A stretch of DNA of 64,000 nucleotides from Bedellia somnulentella (GCA_963576735.1 OY755180.1:19186678-19250677); one strand, 5' to 3'. Shown: positions 1-9,346, counted from the first letter of the stretch. A program made the numbers and translations. Notes: a model not told the origin generated them from the sequence alone.

Positions 1-179
1 TTGCAAAAGATATCTTTACCGGAAATTGTAGACGTTTATTAATTAATTAATTTACAATTTTTTTAAATTAATTCTTGATATTTTCCTCGCTAGAGAGCTC
101 TGATAAACGCGTGCGATCGCTGCAAATCATAAAGTGCGCGCTATTTATAGGCACGCGCCGCCCGGCGCAAACAACTACG
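1..179. other. unannotated AT-rich host DNA
   Basis: No credible ORF is present. A short GC-rich patch (about 120-175, containing GCGCGC and CGCCGCCCGGCGC) interrupts the AT-rich sequence. It may belong to the repeat that follows, but I cannot place its edge. Confidence 0.4.
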
Positions 180-715
180 ACCCTGCATTTTAAATTTGTA
201 ATATCTCGGTAATATTCACTTAAATTACATGCTGTAAAAAGCATATTGATCTATAATAAATGCACAATTTATTTAAGGTACTTAATTGGATAAGGATTAA
301 TGCTGTATTGTTTAAAATCACTTCGTAAATCACCATTTTTTAGTAAAGAATAAAAATGGTTATGCTGGGTTATCCCTAAGAGATAGACATATACCATGGC
401 GGACTTTTTTGTTGAACTTTTTAAGGTGAACAATAATGTAGTACATTATTTTGGTCTATCTCGTAGGGTTCAGCCAGCGTTTGCAATATAAGCGCAAAAA
501 AACGTGCTTATTTACGACATCACATTAGAAACCTTTAAATTTATCAGTGTTTCTCTACTATATTATGCATTTATTATACATACAAACCTTTCTTAAGAAT
601 CACTCTATCTATTAAAAAAAACCGCATCAAAATCCGTTGCGTAGTTTTAAAGATCTAAGCATACATACGGACATACAGCGAAAGCGACTTTGTTTTATAC
701 TATGTATTGATTCTC
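180..715. repeat. lepidopteran-type interspersed repeat
   Basis: This non-coding stretch resembles a dispersed repeat I associate with many moth and butterfly genomes. Recognisable blocks are the ATATCTCGGTAATATT start, the ATGGCGGAC block near 396, the TTACGACATCACATTAG block near 511, and the end block near 627-712 (CCGCATCAAAATCCGTTGCG, then GCGACTTTGTTTTATACTAT). It contains long imperfect inverted arms (about 363-390 and 451-477) and a 19-bp palindrome (432-450). The class (non-autonomous DNA element or LINE tail) is not decided, and family membership is from memory of the sequence type. Confidence 0.5.
432..450. repeat. perfect 19-bp palindrome
   Basis: AATAATGTA and TACATTATT flank a single central G, giving 9-bp perfect arms. 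It lies inside the loop between the longer imperfect inverted arms of the surrounding repeat, so the whole segment could fold as a nested hairpin. Confidence 0.8.
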
Positions 716-1134
716 ATTTTATTAATTAAAATTTGTTTTAAAACTCAACCTTCTTTTATTTTGTTGCATTTTTTGAAGCTCTATTAAGTTACGCAGGCGC
801 AGTTAGGGCAATTGTGTTGGCCTCAGATTGCAGGTATATGAACTTTCTTACATAATTATTATCAGCAATTTTAGATTCACATTTAATCATTAAATCGTTG
901 CTTGTAAACTTTACCTTCTTTTATTGTGCTGCAATTTTCTAACTCTATTAAACTATGCAGGCACAGCTATTTTACCACAGCATCAGCATTATGCTGGGCA
1001 ACAAAATTGCCCCAAGGTTGCAATCTATATATTGCTTTAGCGATACACTTGATGGCAATATGTTCACATATATGATAACAGGAAATAGGTATTTGGAATA
1101 AAAAACAAGGATACGAAAAGAAGACATTTATTTA
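716..1134. other. non-coding, imperfect direct repeat
   Basis: No gene is visible. Two related segments of about 53 bp lie at 749-802 and 914-966. Both run from CCTTCTTTTATT through CTCTATTAA to a GCAGGC(G/A)CAG end. They are diverged and look like an old local duplication or two fragments of one repeat. Confidence 0.5.
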
Positions 1135-1310
1135 TAACATAACATAACATAAACGTTCACGCCGAATATCCCCGAAGGGGTTGGCAGAGGTACTAATACT
1201 TCTGAACATCACGTGACTTTGTCACCTGGTGTTCAGAGTACCCACGTTTTGCATGGACAGTGTACTCACGTGATAGGGGGCAGGCCTATCGCCTATCTAA
1301 TTTATATTAT
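1135..1310. repeat. lepidopteran-type short interspersed repeat
   Basis: The block contains ATCCCCGAAGGGGTTGGCAG, CACGTGAC, and a matching ACTCACGTGATAGGGGG near its right end. This arrangement is one I associate with abundant short repeats in Lepidoptera. CACGTGA occurs near both ends of its central part, and no protein is encoded. The family name is not known to me. Confidence 0.45.
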
Positions 1311-2440
1311 ATATATTTATTGTTGAACACAAGTAAAGCCACTTTTGTAAGACTACACAAAGCAATATCTTAAAATTATTCAACAGCAACACATAGTTAT
1401 AGTGTAGTAGTCTGCTAAATGACAATACAAAGCAATGTTTTAAAACAAACTGCCAAATTAATCCATATTATAATAGTGCATGCAGCTATATATATATATA
1501 CATATATTTTAACCCCAACCACACAGCTATACACATAATCGAGGTAGCATTTGAACTTACGCAGCAATAATACAAAACTTTATTAAAAACTCACACATAA
1601 AAGAGTTGCATTTAAAGCACTATTGTATCATGCTTGTCTTATTTGATACACTTACTTACAATATGTTACCAATACTGACTAACTAAAATGTTTTTAATTC
1701 ATCAAGACATACTCATTTCAGTTACACACAGTATAGTAGTTCACTATTAAACTATAGAAAACAAAACTAAATTAGCAAAACAAATTTGCAACTGCAACAC
1801 TTATATACTATTCAGAAGCTTCTCGGTCTTATTAGAGGACATTCAAAGTAAGATGGGTATATATATATATATATGATACTCCTTTTCCGCAATGTTCTGA
1901 AAATAAAGAAAATATGCATTAGTTACTTCGGTGATTCTAAGTATAATCTAGTCATAACACCTCCATTCATAACCTTACGATGGGGTACAGAGATCATGTG
2001 TACTGCTCAACATGGTCACCTAACGTTCTTATTTAGGTGTCTATGCCTAGATGAAGCTTTACTTGTACATACATGAACAATACATAATTAAATGAACTGA
2101 GAAGTTTTGGCTAGATATATATACCCTGTTTTATACAAAATAATGTGATTTATAGCCATGAGTATAGGTATGGTGTGGCATAGGTAAGTATAAGTGTTAT
2201 GTCTATTCCAAAATAAGATTGAGAAGTAATATTTAATTTTTGGTTTAACTACTTATTTCATATCATCGTCAATACATACATAGGATCGCGTCAAAAGTTC
2301 TCACTGGGGAAGGCAGATACTATCAATCATTACTTTTAGATTCATATAGCATTCTCTATAGGATTTAGATTGCGAATTGTTTCTTTTTTATTTCTTGTAC
2401 GCTATACTTACGACTTGTAAAAAGTGAAATGAAAACTTAC
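1311..2440. other. AT-rich non-coding stretch
   Basis: I see no supported gene. The stretch is dominated by A/T runs, with a short TA microsatellite at 1858-1874 and another TA-rich run near 1489-1502. The longest plus-strand frame (from 1873) starts inside the TA repeat, has no recognisable motif and is probably chance. Confidence 0.6.
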
Positions 2441-2443
2441 GAT

Positions 2444-2449
2444 TTTATT
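2444..2449 (-). promoter_or_regulatory. poly(A) signal AATAAA
   Basis: On the minus strand AATAAA follows the stop codon at 2463-2465 by about 14 nt. This supports reading the exon just upstream as the last exon of a transcribed gene. Isolated AATAAA is common in AT-rich DNA, so the position relative to the exon is the main support. Confidence 0.4.
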
Positions 2450-2462
2450 AAGTTTCATCCGA

Positions 2463-2615
2463 TCAATATCGGTTTGCCGGATTCTTTGATCTCCGGATGG
2501 GCCTCAAGTTACGAGGGTCCACAACTCCACATGGTCTATCCACTTGTGCATTGGAGGGATGAAGCCAAATAGTGGCTAAATCGGGGATGGTGTTTTGAGT
2601 TTCGAATACACTGGT
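2463..2615 (-). CDS. terminal exon of an unidentified host gene
   Basis: On the minus strand a good acceptor (TTTAACTTTACAG) precedes 50 codons ending in TGA at 2463-2465. Base composition is clearly more balanced than the surrounding AT-rich DNA, and the peptide (containing IWLHPSNAQVDRP and VVDPRNLRPIRR) looks like real protein. An 84-nt GTAAGT...CAG intron (2616-2699) separates it from a possible 24-nt upstream exon (2700-2723). That exon reads in the same phase and is itself preceded by an AG, though an in-frame stop lies just beyond. The protein family is not recognised. Earlier exons were not found, so it may be the 3' end of a gene whose other exons are far upstream, or a gene fragment. 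Confidence 0.4.
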   Translation of the reverse strand, partial: TSVFETQNTIPDLATIWLHPSNAQVDRPCGVVDPRNLRPIRRSKNPANRY

Positions 2616-2723
2616 CTGTAAAGTTAAAAAAATGCACATTAAACTTATACAACACATTTATAATCACTCGCATATTCATAAAGAAACTTATATACTTACT
2701 ATATCAACAAATAGTACTCCATC

Positions 2724-3366
2724 CTTGAAATCCGTTTATTTATATTTAAAACCGATAGAAACATAACAAAACAACACGAAACGACCATCTTGTTTATCTG
2801 GCAAATAACTCATAGAATGACAAATTCTCTCTGCCAACGTCAACAAAATCTTGAAAATTTCTACCTGTTGAAATTTCGTTTACTCAAAGCTGTATAAATG
2901 GTATATTATCCATAATGTGTTATGAGACGAGAAAAATATAAGAGTGTTTTTAATATACCTACATAAACCTCTAAAATGGGTAAATTAATTAGCCGTAAGC
3001 AAAGTGGTAGAAAGACACCAACTAATTTTGAATGAACTCAAATACACACTAAAATAAAAAGTAAAAAACCTAATTGACCGACGGAAAGTGAACGAATAAA
3101 CGTCTTCTCGGCCATGAAAGATTTGTCGTCCTCTCTCGACATACAAGACTGTGCTAACAAAAGTGGGAGGAGTCCGAGAATTTCGGAAGCCACGACAGAC
3201 GAGATATCTCGACTGTTATTACTTGCTATACTAGCGCCGCAGGTTTGGTTTCTAATGTTTCTACTATACTATATTACTGTTACTATACCATATAGAAGCA
3301 AATATGTATATATACAGCATAAAACACATAGTGAATCAGTTGTAGCTGTGTATTTTCGGCTTAGAA
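2724..3366. other. no supported gene
   Basis: The segment around 3050-3260 is less AT-rich than its surroundings and contains ATG in good context on both strands (plus at 3114; a minus-strand ATGGCCGAGAAG near 3105-3116). Neither frame has a recognisable domain. It could be a promoter or first-exon region, but the sequence alone does not show it. Confidence 0.4.
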
Positions 3367-3532
3367 GCTGTGTAGTGTCGGCTTAGAACAGCACTACCCC
3401 ATTTCTTCCAGTGGGTGTACGTAAGGGGCAACTAACGGTATTGGGGGCTTTAAAGGGATTTTGGGATCTAATTTTTTAGCTCTGGCTACCTCTTTCTAGG
3501 GATTTATAGCTGTTAGTATATGTATGTTTGTA
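3367..3532 (+). repeat. degenerate interspersed repeat, copy A
   Basis: Starts near GTGTAGTGTCGGCTTAGAAC and runs through GGTGGGTGTACGTAAG-like and TAACGGTATTGGGGGC blocks to TAGGGATTTATAGC and a TATGTATG tail. The same order of blocks recurs at 4135 and partly at 6275. This copy lacks the middle part (CGATGCGGTTGG onward) found in copy B. The TATGTATGTATG tail is typical of a lepidopteran SINE/LINE-tail family. Confidence 0.55.
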
Positions 3533-4134
3533 TCTCTGACTAAGGAAAAATATGGACATGAAATACCTACAAAAAAAACGTGAATACCTACGAAACATAA
3601 AATGGCTGACCGGTAGTGATGGGTATCGAGTGCTTTTATGAAATCGATATTTTTACTCAAATTGGATTTCATGATAACAGAAAAATATATAAGTATATAA
3701 ATAGTGGTATCACTCTATGAGAATTTCAGAATAAGCGGGGAAAACACTGAATGGTTCGGTATCTTTCGCAGTGGTCAACAGGGTTGTGTTAGTTCCTACG
3801 TGAATTTTCAATTTCTTCATGAATGACTGATAGAAATGCATGAATGTGATTAAGGGTGAAATCATCATTAAATGCCTCTTATACGCTATCAAGTGTTACT
3901 CGCATTGTCGGTGGATGAGTTGCAAGGCATGATAAAAAATTGCACGTGCGTCATTTGATAGAAAGGTAATGATGTCGAATGTAGATACAACTAAAATCAT
4001 GGTTTTTGAGAGAGGAGAATTTAACAGATTGCGTGGTCGAGATTGGTGGTAAAAAAGTGGGACAAGTGAAAGAGTTTGTATACCTAATAGATTATTTCAA
4101 ATAAACATCTTAGTGCAAGCAACATCGAACAGTT
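3533..4134. other. no supported gene
   Basis: AT-rich sequence with only short frames. The minus-strand frame at 3710-3892 has no recognisable motif and is not taken as a gene. Confidence 0.5.
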
Positions 4135-4376
4135 GTGCTGTGTAGTGTCGACTTAGAATAGCACTGCCCTATTTCTTCTGGTGGGTGTACGTAAGAGACA
4201 ACTAACGGTATTGGGGGCTTTTAAGGGATTTTTGGGCGATGCGGTTGGAAACCGATCACCAACAACCTTTATTTTACCATCTTTCCCATTTCCAAAAGTG
4301 GCTGAGGAATTTCTAATTCCTTAGCTCTGGCTACGCCTTCTAGGGATTTATAGCCGTGTGTATATGTATGTATGTA
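4135..4376 (+). repeat. degenerate interspersed repeat, copy B
   Basis: The most complete of the three related copies. It keeps the TAGTGTCGACTTAGAATAGC start, the GGTGGGTGTACGTAAG block, the central CGATGCGGTTGGAAACCGAT block, GTGGCTGAGGAATT, and the tail ending in TATGTATGTATGTATC. Copies A and C each match different parts of it. Confidence 0.55.
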
Positions 4377-4542
4377 TCTTAACAATTAAAACAACTATTA
4401 AGTTTTCAAATATTTAATCACGTACGTTAACATGGTAGTATTCCTCATTTATAGTAAAATTAAATTACAAATACTAACTATCTTCCCAAGAAAATAAGTA
4501 AAATTTGCGTTCAATTAGAAAAAAAGACTGAACATTTTAATA

Positions 4543-5893
4543 TTATTCGTTCCGAAATAGAATTATTTTATTTAGATAATTCCTAAAGGATACCTTTTCA
4601 GTTAGCTTCTTTCCAAAATATCTATAACGGATATCTAAGTATGCTTCGATGACACTTTTTATAAGAAGATACCTATGATTTGAATCGTGTTCACTTTCAC
4701 GCGAAACAAAAACATTGGTCTGATTTTCATAGAAATATTCCATGAGAAATGAAAATATATAGAGGTAATATTTCTCGGGAAAAAAAGTTTTCTTAAGCAT
4801 AATTTTCATTAGCTTTTCGGTTTTATTACATATTTGTTCAACATCTTTTGATGGAAAAGTTAAACCACCTCGAGTCTTTAACTGAATCAAACTTTGTTTG
4901 TATTCACAGAAATCACCAAATAACATTGCATTACACATGTCGCATTTAATTAATCTCGATATTTTTCTCGACACAAATCCAGCAATATACTTGACAACTT
5001 CGTGTGAATAATTGGACATCATGCTGTTAAGGCAATCAATATATTCCTCATATAGGGTACTATCATCTTCTTCAATGTCAATGAACCTGTTCTTTTCAGT
5101 CAGTTCATTGATAGCAGTGACTGGTTTAATTCTACTGGAGCAAGTTAAAACATTAATCTGTTCCAATGGGATGCAGTTTCCAACACCGCCATCTCGGATT
5201 TCAGCTCTAATTAATAGTCTTTTAAATAGCATTTTTTTCAAAATGAAGACTACAAATAAATAGTTGCTTCTTACAAGCCTTGATATTTTCTGACCCAATA
5301 GCTTCTAACCATATTTTTTGTTTTGCTGGGTTTTTAGGCCACCTAAAAGTGAAAAATATAAGTTTAATACTTAAATTACTAATTAATTATATAAAAAAGC
5401 CTAGAAGTATACATTGGTGTTTGATACTATTCCTGTTTCATCAGAGCCTACATACAAAACATGGTCATTACCGAACAATAAATATATTCATACAATTCTG
5501 CATAATATAAAACCTCCAAGTGGCTAGTAACTCTTTTAGTGACGATTAAAAGGGATATCTTAAAATCAGTCATGGAAATAGACAAGGCGATCACTGATAA
5601 CGGCTTATCGATAAAAATAAAAATGATTTGAGATAACATAAATTAAGCCCAACACTATTATAACCTTAAAAATTTATATGAAAAATATAAGCTAAATCAT
5701 GAATGAAAATGAATGTGAAAGCTTTACAAGGCTATTCTATATACATGTTAACAGGGTAAATTCTTTTCTAAAATGTTCTTAGAGGAGAATTATTCACTAA
5801 GTTTAATAAATAACATGCTTACCGATGTAGCGACAAACAAGCCTGTTTACTTGAGTATTTGGATTCACAGCCCACAACACAACACTTTGTAAT
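4543..5893 (-). pseudogene. THAP domain / P-transposase C-terminus gene, broken
   Basis: Two minus-strand exons are visible. Exon 1 (5823-5893) encodes the start of a THAP zinc finger (CCVVGC, then LH) and ends in a GTAAG donor. Exon 2 (from 5342, after TTTTTCACTTTTAG) continues in phase with RWPKNP, a W, and CSLHF. The spacing from the second Cys to the CxxH pair is 44 residues, as expected for THAP domains. After a 7-base A run (5232-5238 on the plus strand, as T) the frame changes by one. The shifted frame continues to the stop at 4543 with hallmarks of a P-element/THAP9 C-terminus: YIAGFVSRK, CDMC, TRGGLTFPS, and a final KIILFRNE. The RNase H-like catalytic core is absent. No ATG lies between the upstream in-frame stop and the first Cys; an ATT sits where a start would be expected. 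It is either a pseudogene or a mis-sequenced short THAP protein. Confidence 0.75.
5343..5822 (-). other. intron of the THAP/P-like gene
   Basis: A 480-nt AT-rich interval bounded on the minus strand by GTAAGC and TTTTTCACTTTTAG. The two flanking exons join in phase within the THAP domain, which is the main support for this intron. The short frames inside it are not supported as genes. Confidence 0.7.
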
Positions 5894-6274
5894 TGTCTAT
5901 TAATGACTAAATATAGATTTTAAACAAATTTCAACTGTTCTCAGAATAAAAATCCAAAACCGAATGCGAATTTATCAAAAAATCTGAATGCGACTTCGAA
6001 ATGTAAACAAACCAAAGCAAAACATAAAATGGCGTACGCCACGCGAATGCTATACGGACCGAGTTTGACAGTTCGATCAGTACTGTTTAACATAATGTTG
6101 TTCACTCGCACTCGATGAAGCATAATAAGGAAAAAAGAGACAAAACATAGTTTGAACTTTTGTTTCCTAAATATATATAAATGCGATTATATATGTCTAC
6201 TGTTTCATTTCCATAGTTTTTCCTTATTCAGAGGTTTGTATGAATTAGTTGAAATATCAGAATTATTCTACATT
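5894..6274. other. upstream region of the THAP/P-like gene
   Basis: No coding frame is supported. It probably includes the 5' end or promoter of the minus-strand THAP gene. A perfect 10-bp palindrome GGCGTACGCC lies at 6031-6040. No clear TATA box was assigned. Confidence 0.4.
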
Positions 6275-6470
6275 GTGCTTCGTATTGCGGTGTAGCTCTG
6301 GTTTAGAAGTCACTACCTTTTTCTTTTTAAGGGTATATGGCTTTTTTAACATTCATTCCTACCGTCTTGTCTTTTATCAACTTCCAAATGCGGCTGAGGA
6401 GTTACTAGCTGTTGAATCTCCGCCTGCCCCTTATTCGGATTTATAGCAATGAGAATATGTATGTATGTAT
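6275..6470 (+). repeat. degenerate interspersed repeat, copy C
   Basis: Matches copies A and B at its two ends: GTGTAGCTCTGGTTTAGAAG at the left, then AATGCGGCTGAGGAGTTACTAG, CGGATTTATAGC and TATGTATGTATTG at the right. The middle is diverged. It ends about 110 bp from the retroelement array. Confidence 0.5.
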
Positions 6471-6579
6471 TGTACACCAAATATATCTGTCGGTTACCTT
6501 AGCTGGTGGGCGCATCGGTGTGCACGTTCGGCGTGTGGGCGGTGTGGGCGGGCGCGAGCGGGGCGGGCGCGGGCGCGCT
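6471..6579. other. GC-rich block flanking the array insertion
   Basis: Composition switches abruptly from AT-rich to strongly GC-rich (GGGCGGTGTGGGCGGGCGCG and similar) and ends in GGGCGCGCT directly against the first LTR. No ORF is seen. It includes the left side of the target site. The target duplication cannot be tested because the right end of the array lies outside the window. Confidence 0.7.
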
Positions 6580-6622
6580 TGTTAGGTGGTCAGTGGTGAG
6601 CAAGTCTTTTTAAAAAGATATA

Positions 6623-6628
6623 TTTATT
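6623..6628 (-). terminator. LTR poly(A) signal AATAAA
   Basis: AATAAA on the minus strand, about 43 bases before the LTR's 3' end. This is the usual place for the R/U5 processing signal of a retroelement. The same signal is at the matching place in all later LTRs (offset +43 from each LTR start). Confidence 0.65.
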
Positions 6629-6978
6629 TAAAGTTACAAAGTTACACTTATGAAATAGAATTAAGATATAGAAATAGACTTAGAAATAACGATACAGTGA
6701 GTCTACGTTGAAGTAAGAATTAGAAGTGACATGAGAGGGTGTTGTATGACTATTTATATTGGTTGGGCGAGAAGGGATAGCGTGGGTTGTGAGTTTGTGG
6801 ACAAAGGATCGTTAAGAGATTGATATATTGAGGGATGTCACTAGGGGGTGGCATCTTTATGATGGACAGATGGTTTGAATGTTTTTTGGGAAAGATTGAC
6901 AAACGCTTTTAATGGGGTTGATTTCAAGAACTTGGGAGGGAAAGGTGGAATAGTACAAAAAAGCTAAACATTAAGAGT

Positions 6979-7096
6979 TGACACAAATGGGTATTTACGA
7001 CTAACTTAGTATGATAGCAAAAAGTTAACATAGAAATAGGGTTGACACTTATGGATGTTTATGACTAACATATTTTAAGGTTTACGTGACTAACTT
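6979..7096 (-). promoter_or_regulatory. U3 repeated blocks, candidate enhancer/promoter
   Basis: Two imperfect 30-bp copies (starting GTTGACAC on the plus strand, about 63 bp apart) and a third shorter copy end in the same GACTAAC core. They lie in U3 next to a TATAA-like sequence, where transcription-factor sites would be expected. The function is inferred from position only. The blocks are preserved in all seven complete LTRs. Confidence 0.4.
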
Positions 7097-7183
7097 ATAA
7101 AAGGAAATATAAAAGAATAGGGTACGCTTAACTAATTGTTAAATACAATGGTTGAATACAATGCAATGAGTGGTTACGTAACA

Positions 7184-7194
7184 CCTCCCCCACT
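7184..7194 (-). other. polypurine tract, unit 1
   Basis: AGTGGGGGAGG on the minus strand lies directly against the 5' end of the LTR and would prime plus-strand DNA synthesis. The env stop codon TAG overlaps its first bases. The same tract borders the other LTRs at 15354, 23525, 31695, 39843, 48023 and 56213. Confidence 0.85.
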
Positions 7195-9083
7195 AGAACA
7201 ACGATTGGGGCTTCTTTGGTCGCAATCGTTGTAGACGAGGAGACTGGGAAACATCGGCGTCTTCTTCGGTATATGAGGCTACCGTCTGCTGTGGCTCCAA
7301 TGGGATAACTTGCGTTCTGCGTGATTTGTCGAAACAGTTGTTAAAGATTTGTATGCACCCGCCGTTACCGCTGTGGTTGTGATGATTTCGACTGAATATT
7401 TTCGTTAGTATTCGGAAACAAGGGCAGCATTTGTAGATGCAGTATGTCGTTAATATGATTCCAATACTCCATGTGAATATGTTAAATTTGTTGGAGTGTT
7501 TCTTTAGGAATGTTTCTTCTTGGCTTTGGAGAACTTCTTTGTATTTGTCTAATTGATCTTTAATTGATCCAAGTGAATCCAATTTGATGTTGTTCAATTT
7601 TAATGGAAGAAGATCTGGATTTGAGAGGGCTTCTTTATCGCTTGGCTTTAGGCAGTCTTCTTCTATACTAATCATAATGGTTGGATGAGTATAGTTAGTG
7701 CTTAGTTCGGTGGTGGATGCCAATGTTATAAAACTTGTGAATAGTTTGCAGCTTTCTTCTAGAGTGATGATGCCAGTGTTCTTTAGGTTGTGATTGGATG
7801 ACGATTGACCGCATTGTAGGACACATTGAGTTTCTTCTTGTAGGATGAAAATCCATCGGTTGTTCTTCAATGGCTGGAACGTGTTGATGTTGGCAGGGAA
7901 ATTGTTCAATTTGCATGATTCCGGGATTGTTGGGGTTGTGCTTAGTAGCACGGCAACTTCGCAGGAGGGACGATTGTTGTAGTTATATATTGGAGCATCG
8001 TTACACGCCATTTTCTGAGGTGCGTATGTCTTGCAGCTCTTCAGGTTGTCCAGTGACGCGTAGTGTTGTCTTGTTGAGCTCATGGCCAGATAGTTGTGCT
8101 CAGGGATGAGGGTGGAGTAGATATTGGAAGCGGGATGTTTAAAGGGAATGGAATATATATGATATAGAATAAAGTTTTCGTTTCTTACAAGGGGAAAGTT
8201 TATTACAAAGACTAATTTGTTTTTGTAAATATAAGACGTAATGCTTGACGATTCTATGATTTCGTGAATATTTTGAATCGTAGGAGGTGCAACTAAGTTG
8301 AGTTCATTTCTTGAATGGGCACTAGTAAGCAATTCTTTGTAAATTTGTTCCGTAGATATTATTGAGGGATGAACGGTTCCGGATTTAGCAAATAAAATAC
8401 TTGTGAGAATGTCATTAATTTCTTGTTCGAGGCTAATTACCGATTCTAATAATTGTATGGAAATTGTAGAAATTTCTTCTGTTGCTTGCAAGTTAAATAT
8501 AGCCGTGTTCGTTCGATTTATGTGATTGTTAAGTTGTATCATGTTACGATTGATGATACCTTCATCGAAATTAATTTTTGACATTGTTTCGTTAAAATTA
8601 GAGACAGTTGACGTAATGACTTGGAGTTGTTGCTTTAAAAGTTTATGGGTATCTAATTCTTGTTTTTCTAACAAGCTTATACATTCGTCATAGTACTTTG
8701 CATCTTTGGCATCGGGTGTTCCGATTAGCCATTTAAGGATGGTGCTGAGTCCATCTAGAATTTCGCGTTTAGAGCGACGAACAGTATAAAATTGTAATTC
8801 CGATAAGCGAGATTCAATTTTATCGAGATTTATTTTTAGGAATGATTTCGTCGTATGTACATTTGAAATCGAGGTATGGTTGTATGTTAACGCGTTATAT
8901 GTATTTGAGAGATGATCTAGAGCCTTTTTGGCTTTAAAAACTGGGTCGAGGTCTTTGTAGACAACGAGTTTCCAGGAGCCTTGGGTAATAAGGATATTCC
9001 CTTCCTCTTCATAGTATAGAGAGGATTTTGAGGGAATTTTTTGGATAAGAGGTTCTCCAGCAACTGACAATGTTGTGAAGTAC
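7193..9083 (-). CDS. env: env, main exon, unit 1
   Basis: Envelope glycoprotein of the insect errantivirus/baculovirus F type, a class I membrane-fusion protein. The exon begins at 9083 after the acceptor TTTAACTTACAG. The open frame has no ATG at its start, so it needs the leader exon (splice donor at 14583/14584), which joins in phase and adds about eight codons plus one split codon with two in-frame ATGs. The predicted product is 638 residues. Counting from the TTG at 9070: a furin-type site RRSKR at 98-102, followed at once by a hydrophobic fusion-peptide-like segment (GLSTILKWLIGTPDA); many N-glycosylation sites; a membrane segment at about 529-546 followed by a Cys cluster (KCCPC); then a basic cytoplasmic tail. 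The stop overlaps the polypurine tract. Confidence 0.88.
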
Positions 9084-9096
9084 CTGTAAGTTAAAT
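9083..9096 (-). promoter_or_regulatory. env splice acceptor, unit 1
   Basis: The minus-strand sequence TTTAACTTACAG|G marks the 3' splice site for env mRNA. Joining to the leader donor gives a continuous frame. The same acceptor is found in units 2-7. Unit 4 has lost the six bases just inside the exon but keeps the AG and the phase. Confidence 0.75.
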
Positions 9097-9111
9097 ATTA
9101 TCGCTTATTAT

Positions 9112-9342
9112 CTAAGAAAAAGTTTTTAAATTGTTGATTAATAGTTTTATTCCTATATATAACTTATAGATTAAGATATAGAAGATTAATTTTATAAGAG
9201 AACATATTATAAAGCTAACATATGGATTATTTATTAGGGTTTCCATGTTATACGCTATAGAATTAGTAGAATTAGTATTATTAATAGAATTAGAACTAAA
9301 ATTATTAGAGCTAGGATTAGGATATGCAAGGGTTAGCTGCAT
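9112..9342 (-). CDS. small membrane-protein ORF between pol and env, unit 1
   Basis: A 76-codon ATG-started frame that I do not recognise. Residues 1-35 are rich in Asn and Ser with three N-glycosylation sequons (N14, N21, N24). Residues about 41-66 are strongly hydrophobic (FIICSLIKLIFYILIY within it) and fit one membrane span, followed by a short basic tail. A strong acceptor (CTATTTTTATTTCAG) ends three bases before GAAATG. Splicing from the leader donor would keep this frame and place the same hydrophobic leader ahead of it, giving 86 residues. It lies 55 bases after the pol stop. The same frame occurs at matching places in units 2-6. A membrane-bound accessory glycoprotein is inferred; starting at its own ATG is also possible. 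Confidence 0.6.
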   Translation of the reverse strand: MQLTLAYPNPSSNNFSSNSINNTNSTNSIAYNMETLINNPYVSFIICSLIKLIFYILIYKLYIGIKLLINNLKTFS

Positions 9343-9346
9343 TTCC

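Larger units (their letters stand above)
6580..7183 (-). repeat. LTR1 (604 bp)
   Basis: On the minus strand the LTR begins TGTTACGTAACC after the polypurine tract and ends CCTAACA, so the ends form a TGTTA/TAACA inverted repeat. The left edge is fixed by comparison: sequence outside 6580 is host here but primer-site leader in every other LTR. The right edge is fixed by the purine tract. AATAAA (6623-6628) is a poly(A) signal near the 3' end. A TATAA-like element lies near 7095. Three related blocks in U3 (6979-7007, 7040-7069, 7080-7096) end in GACTAAC. Confidence 0.9.

Noticed and set aside
1873..2076. 67-codon plus-strand ORF
   Set aside because: Begins inside a TA microsatellite; no motif, AT-rich composition.
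3114..3386. 90-codon plus-strand ORF
   Set aside because: Has an ATG but no recognisable domain, and its end runs into an interspersed repeat.
5941..6123. 60-codon minus-strand ORF upstream of the THAP exon
   Set aside because: Low-complexity hydrophobic frame with no motif; more likely promoter or 5' untranslated sequence.
7695..7916. 73-codon minus-strand frame inside env, repeated in each unit
   Set aside because: It is an alternative frame within env, His/Gln-rich, with no independent start or splice support.
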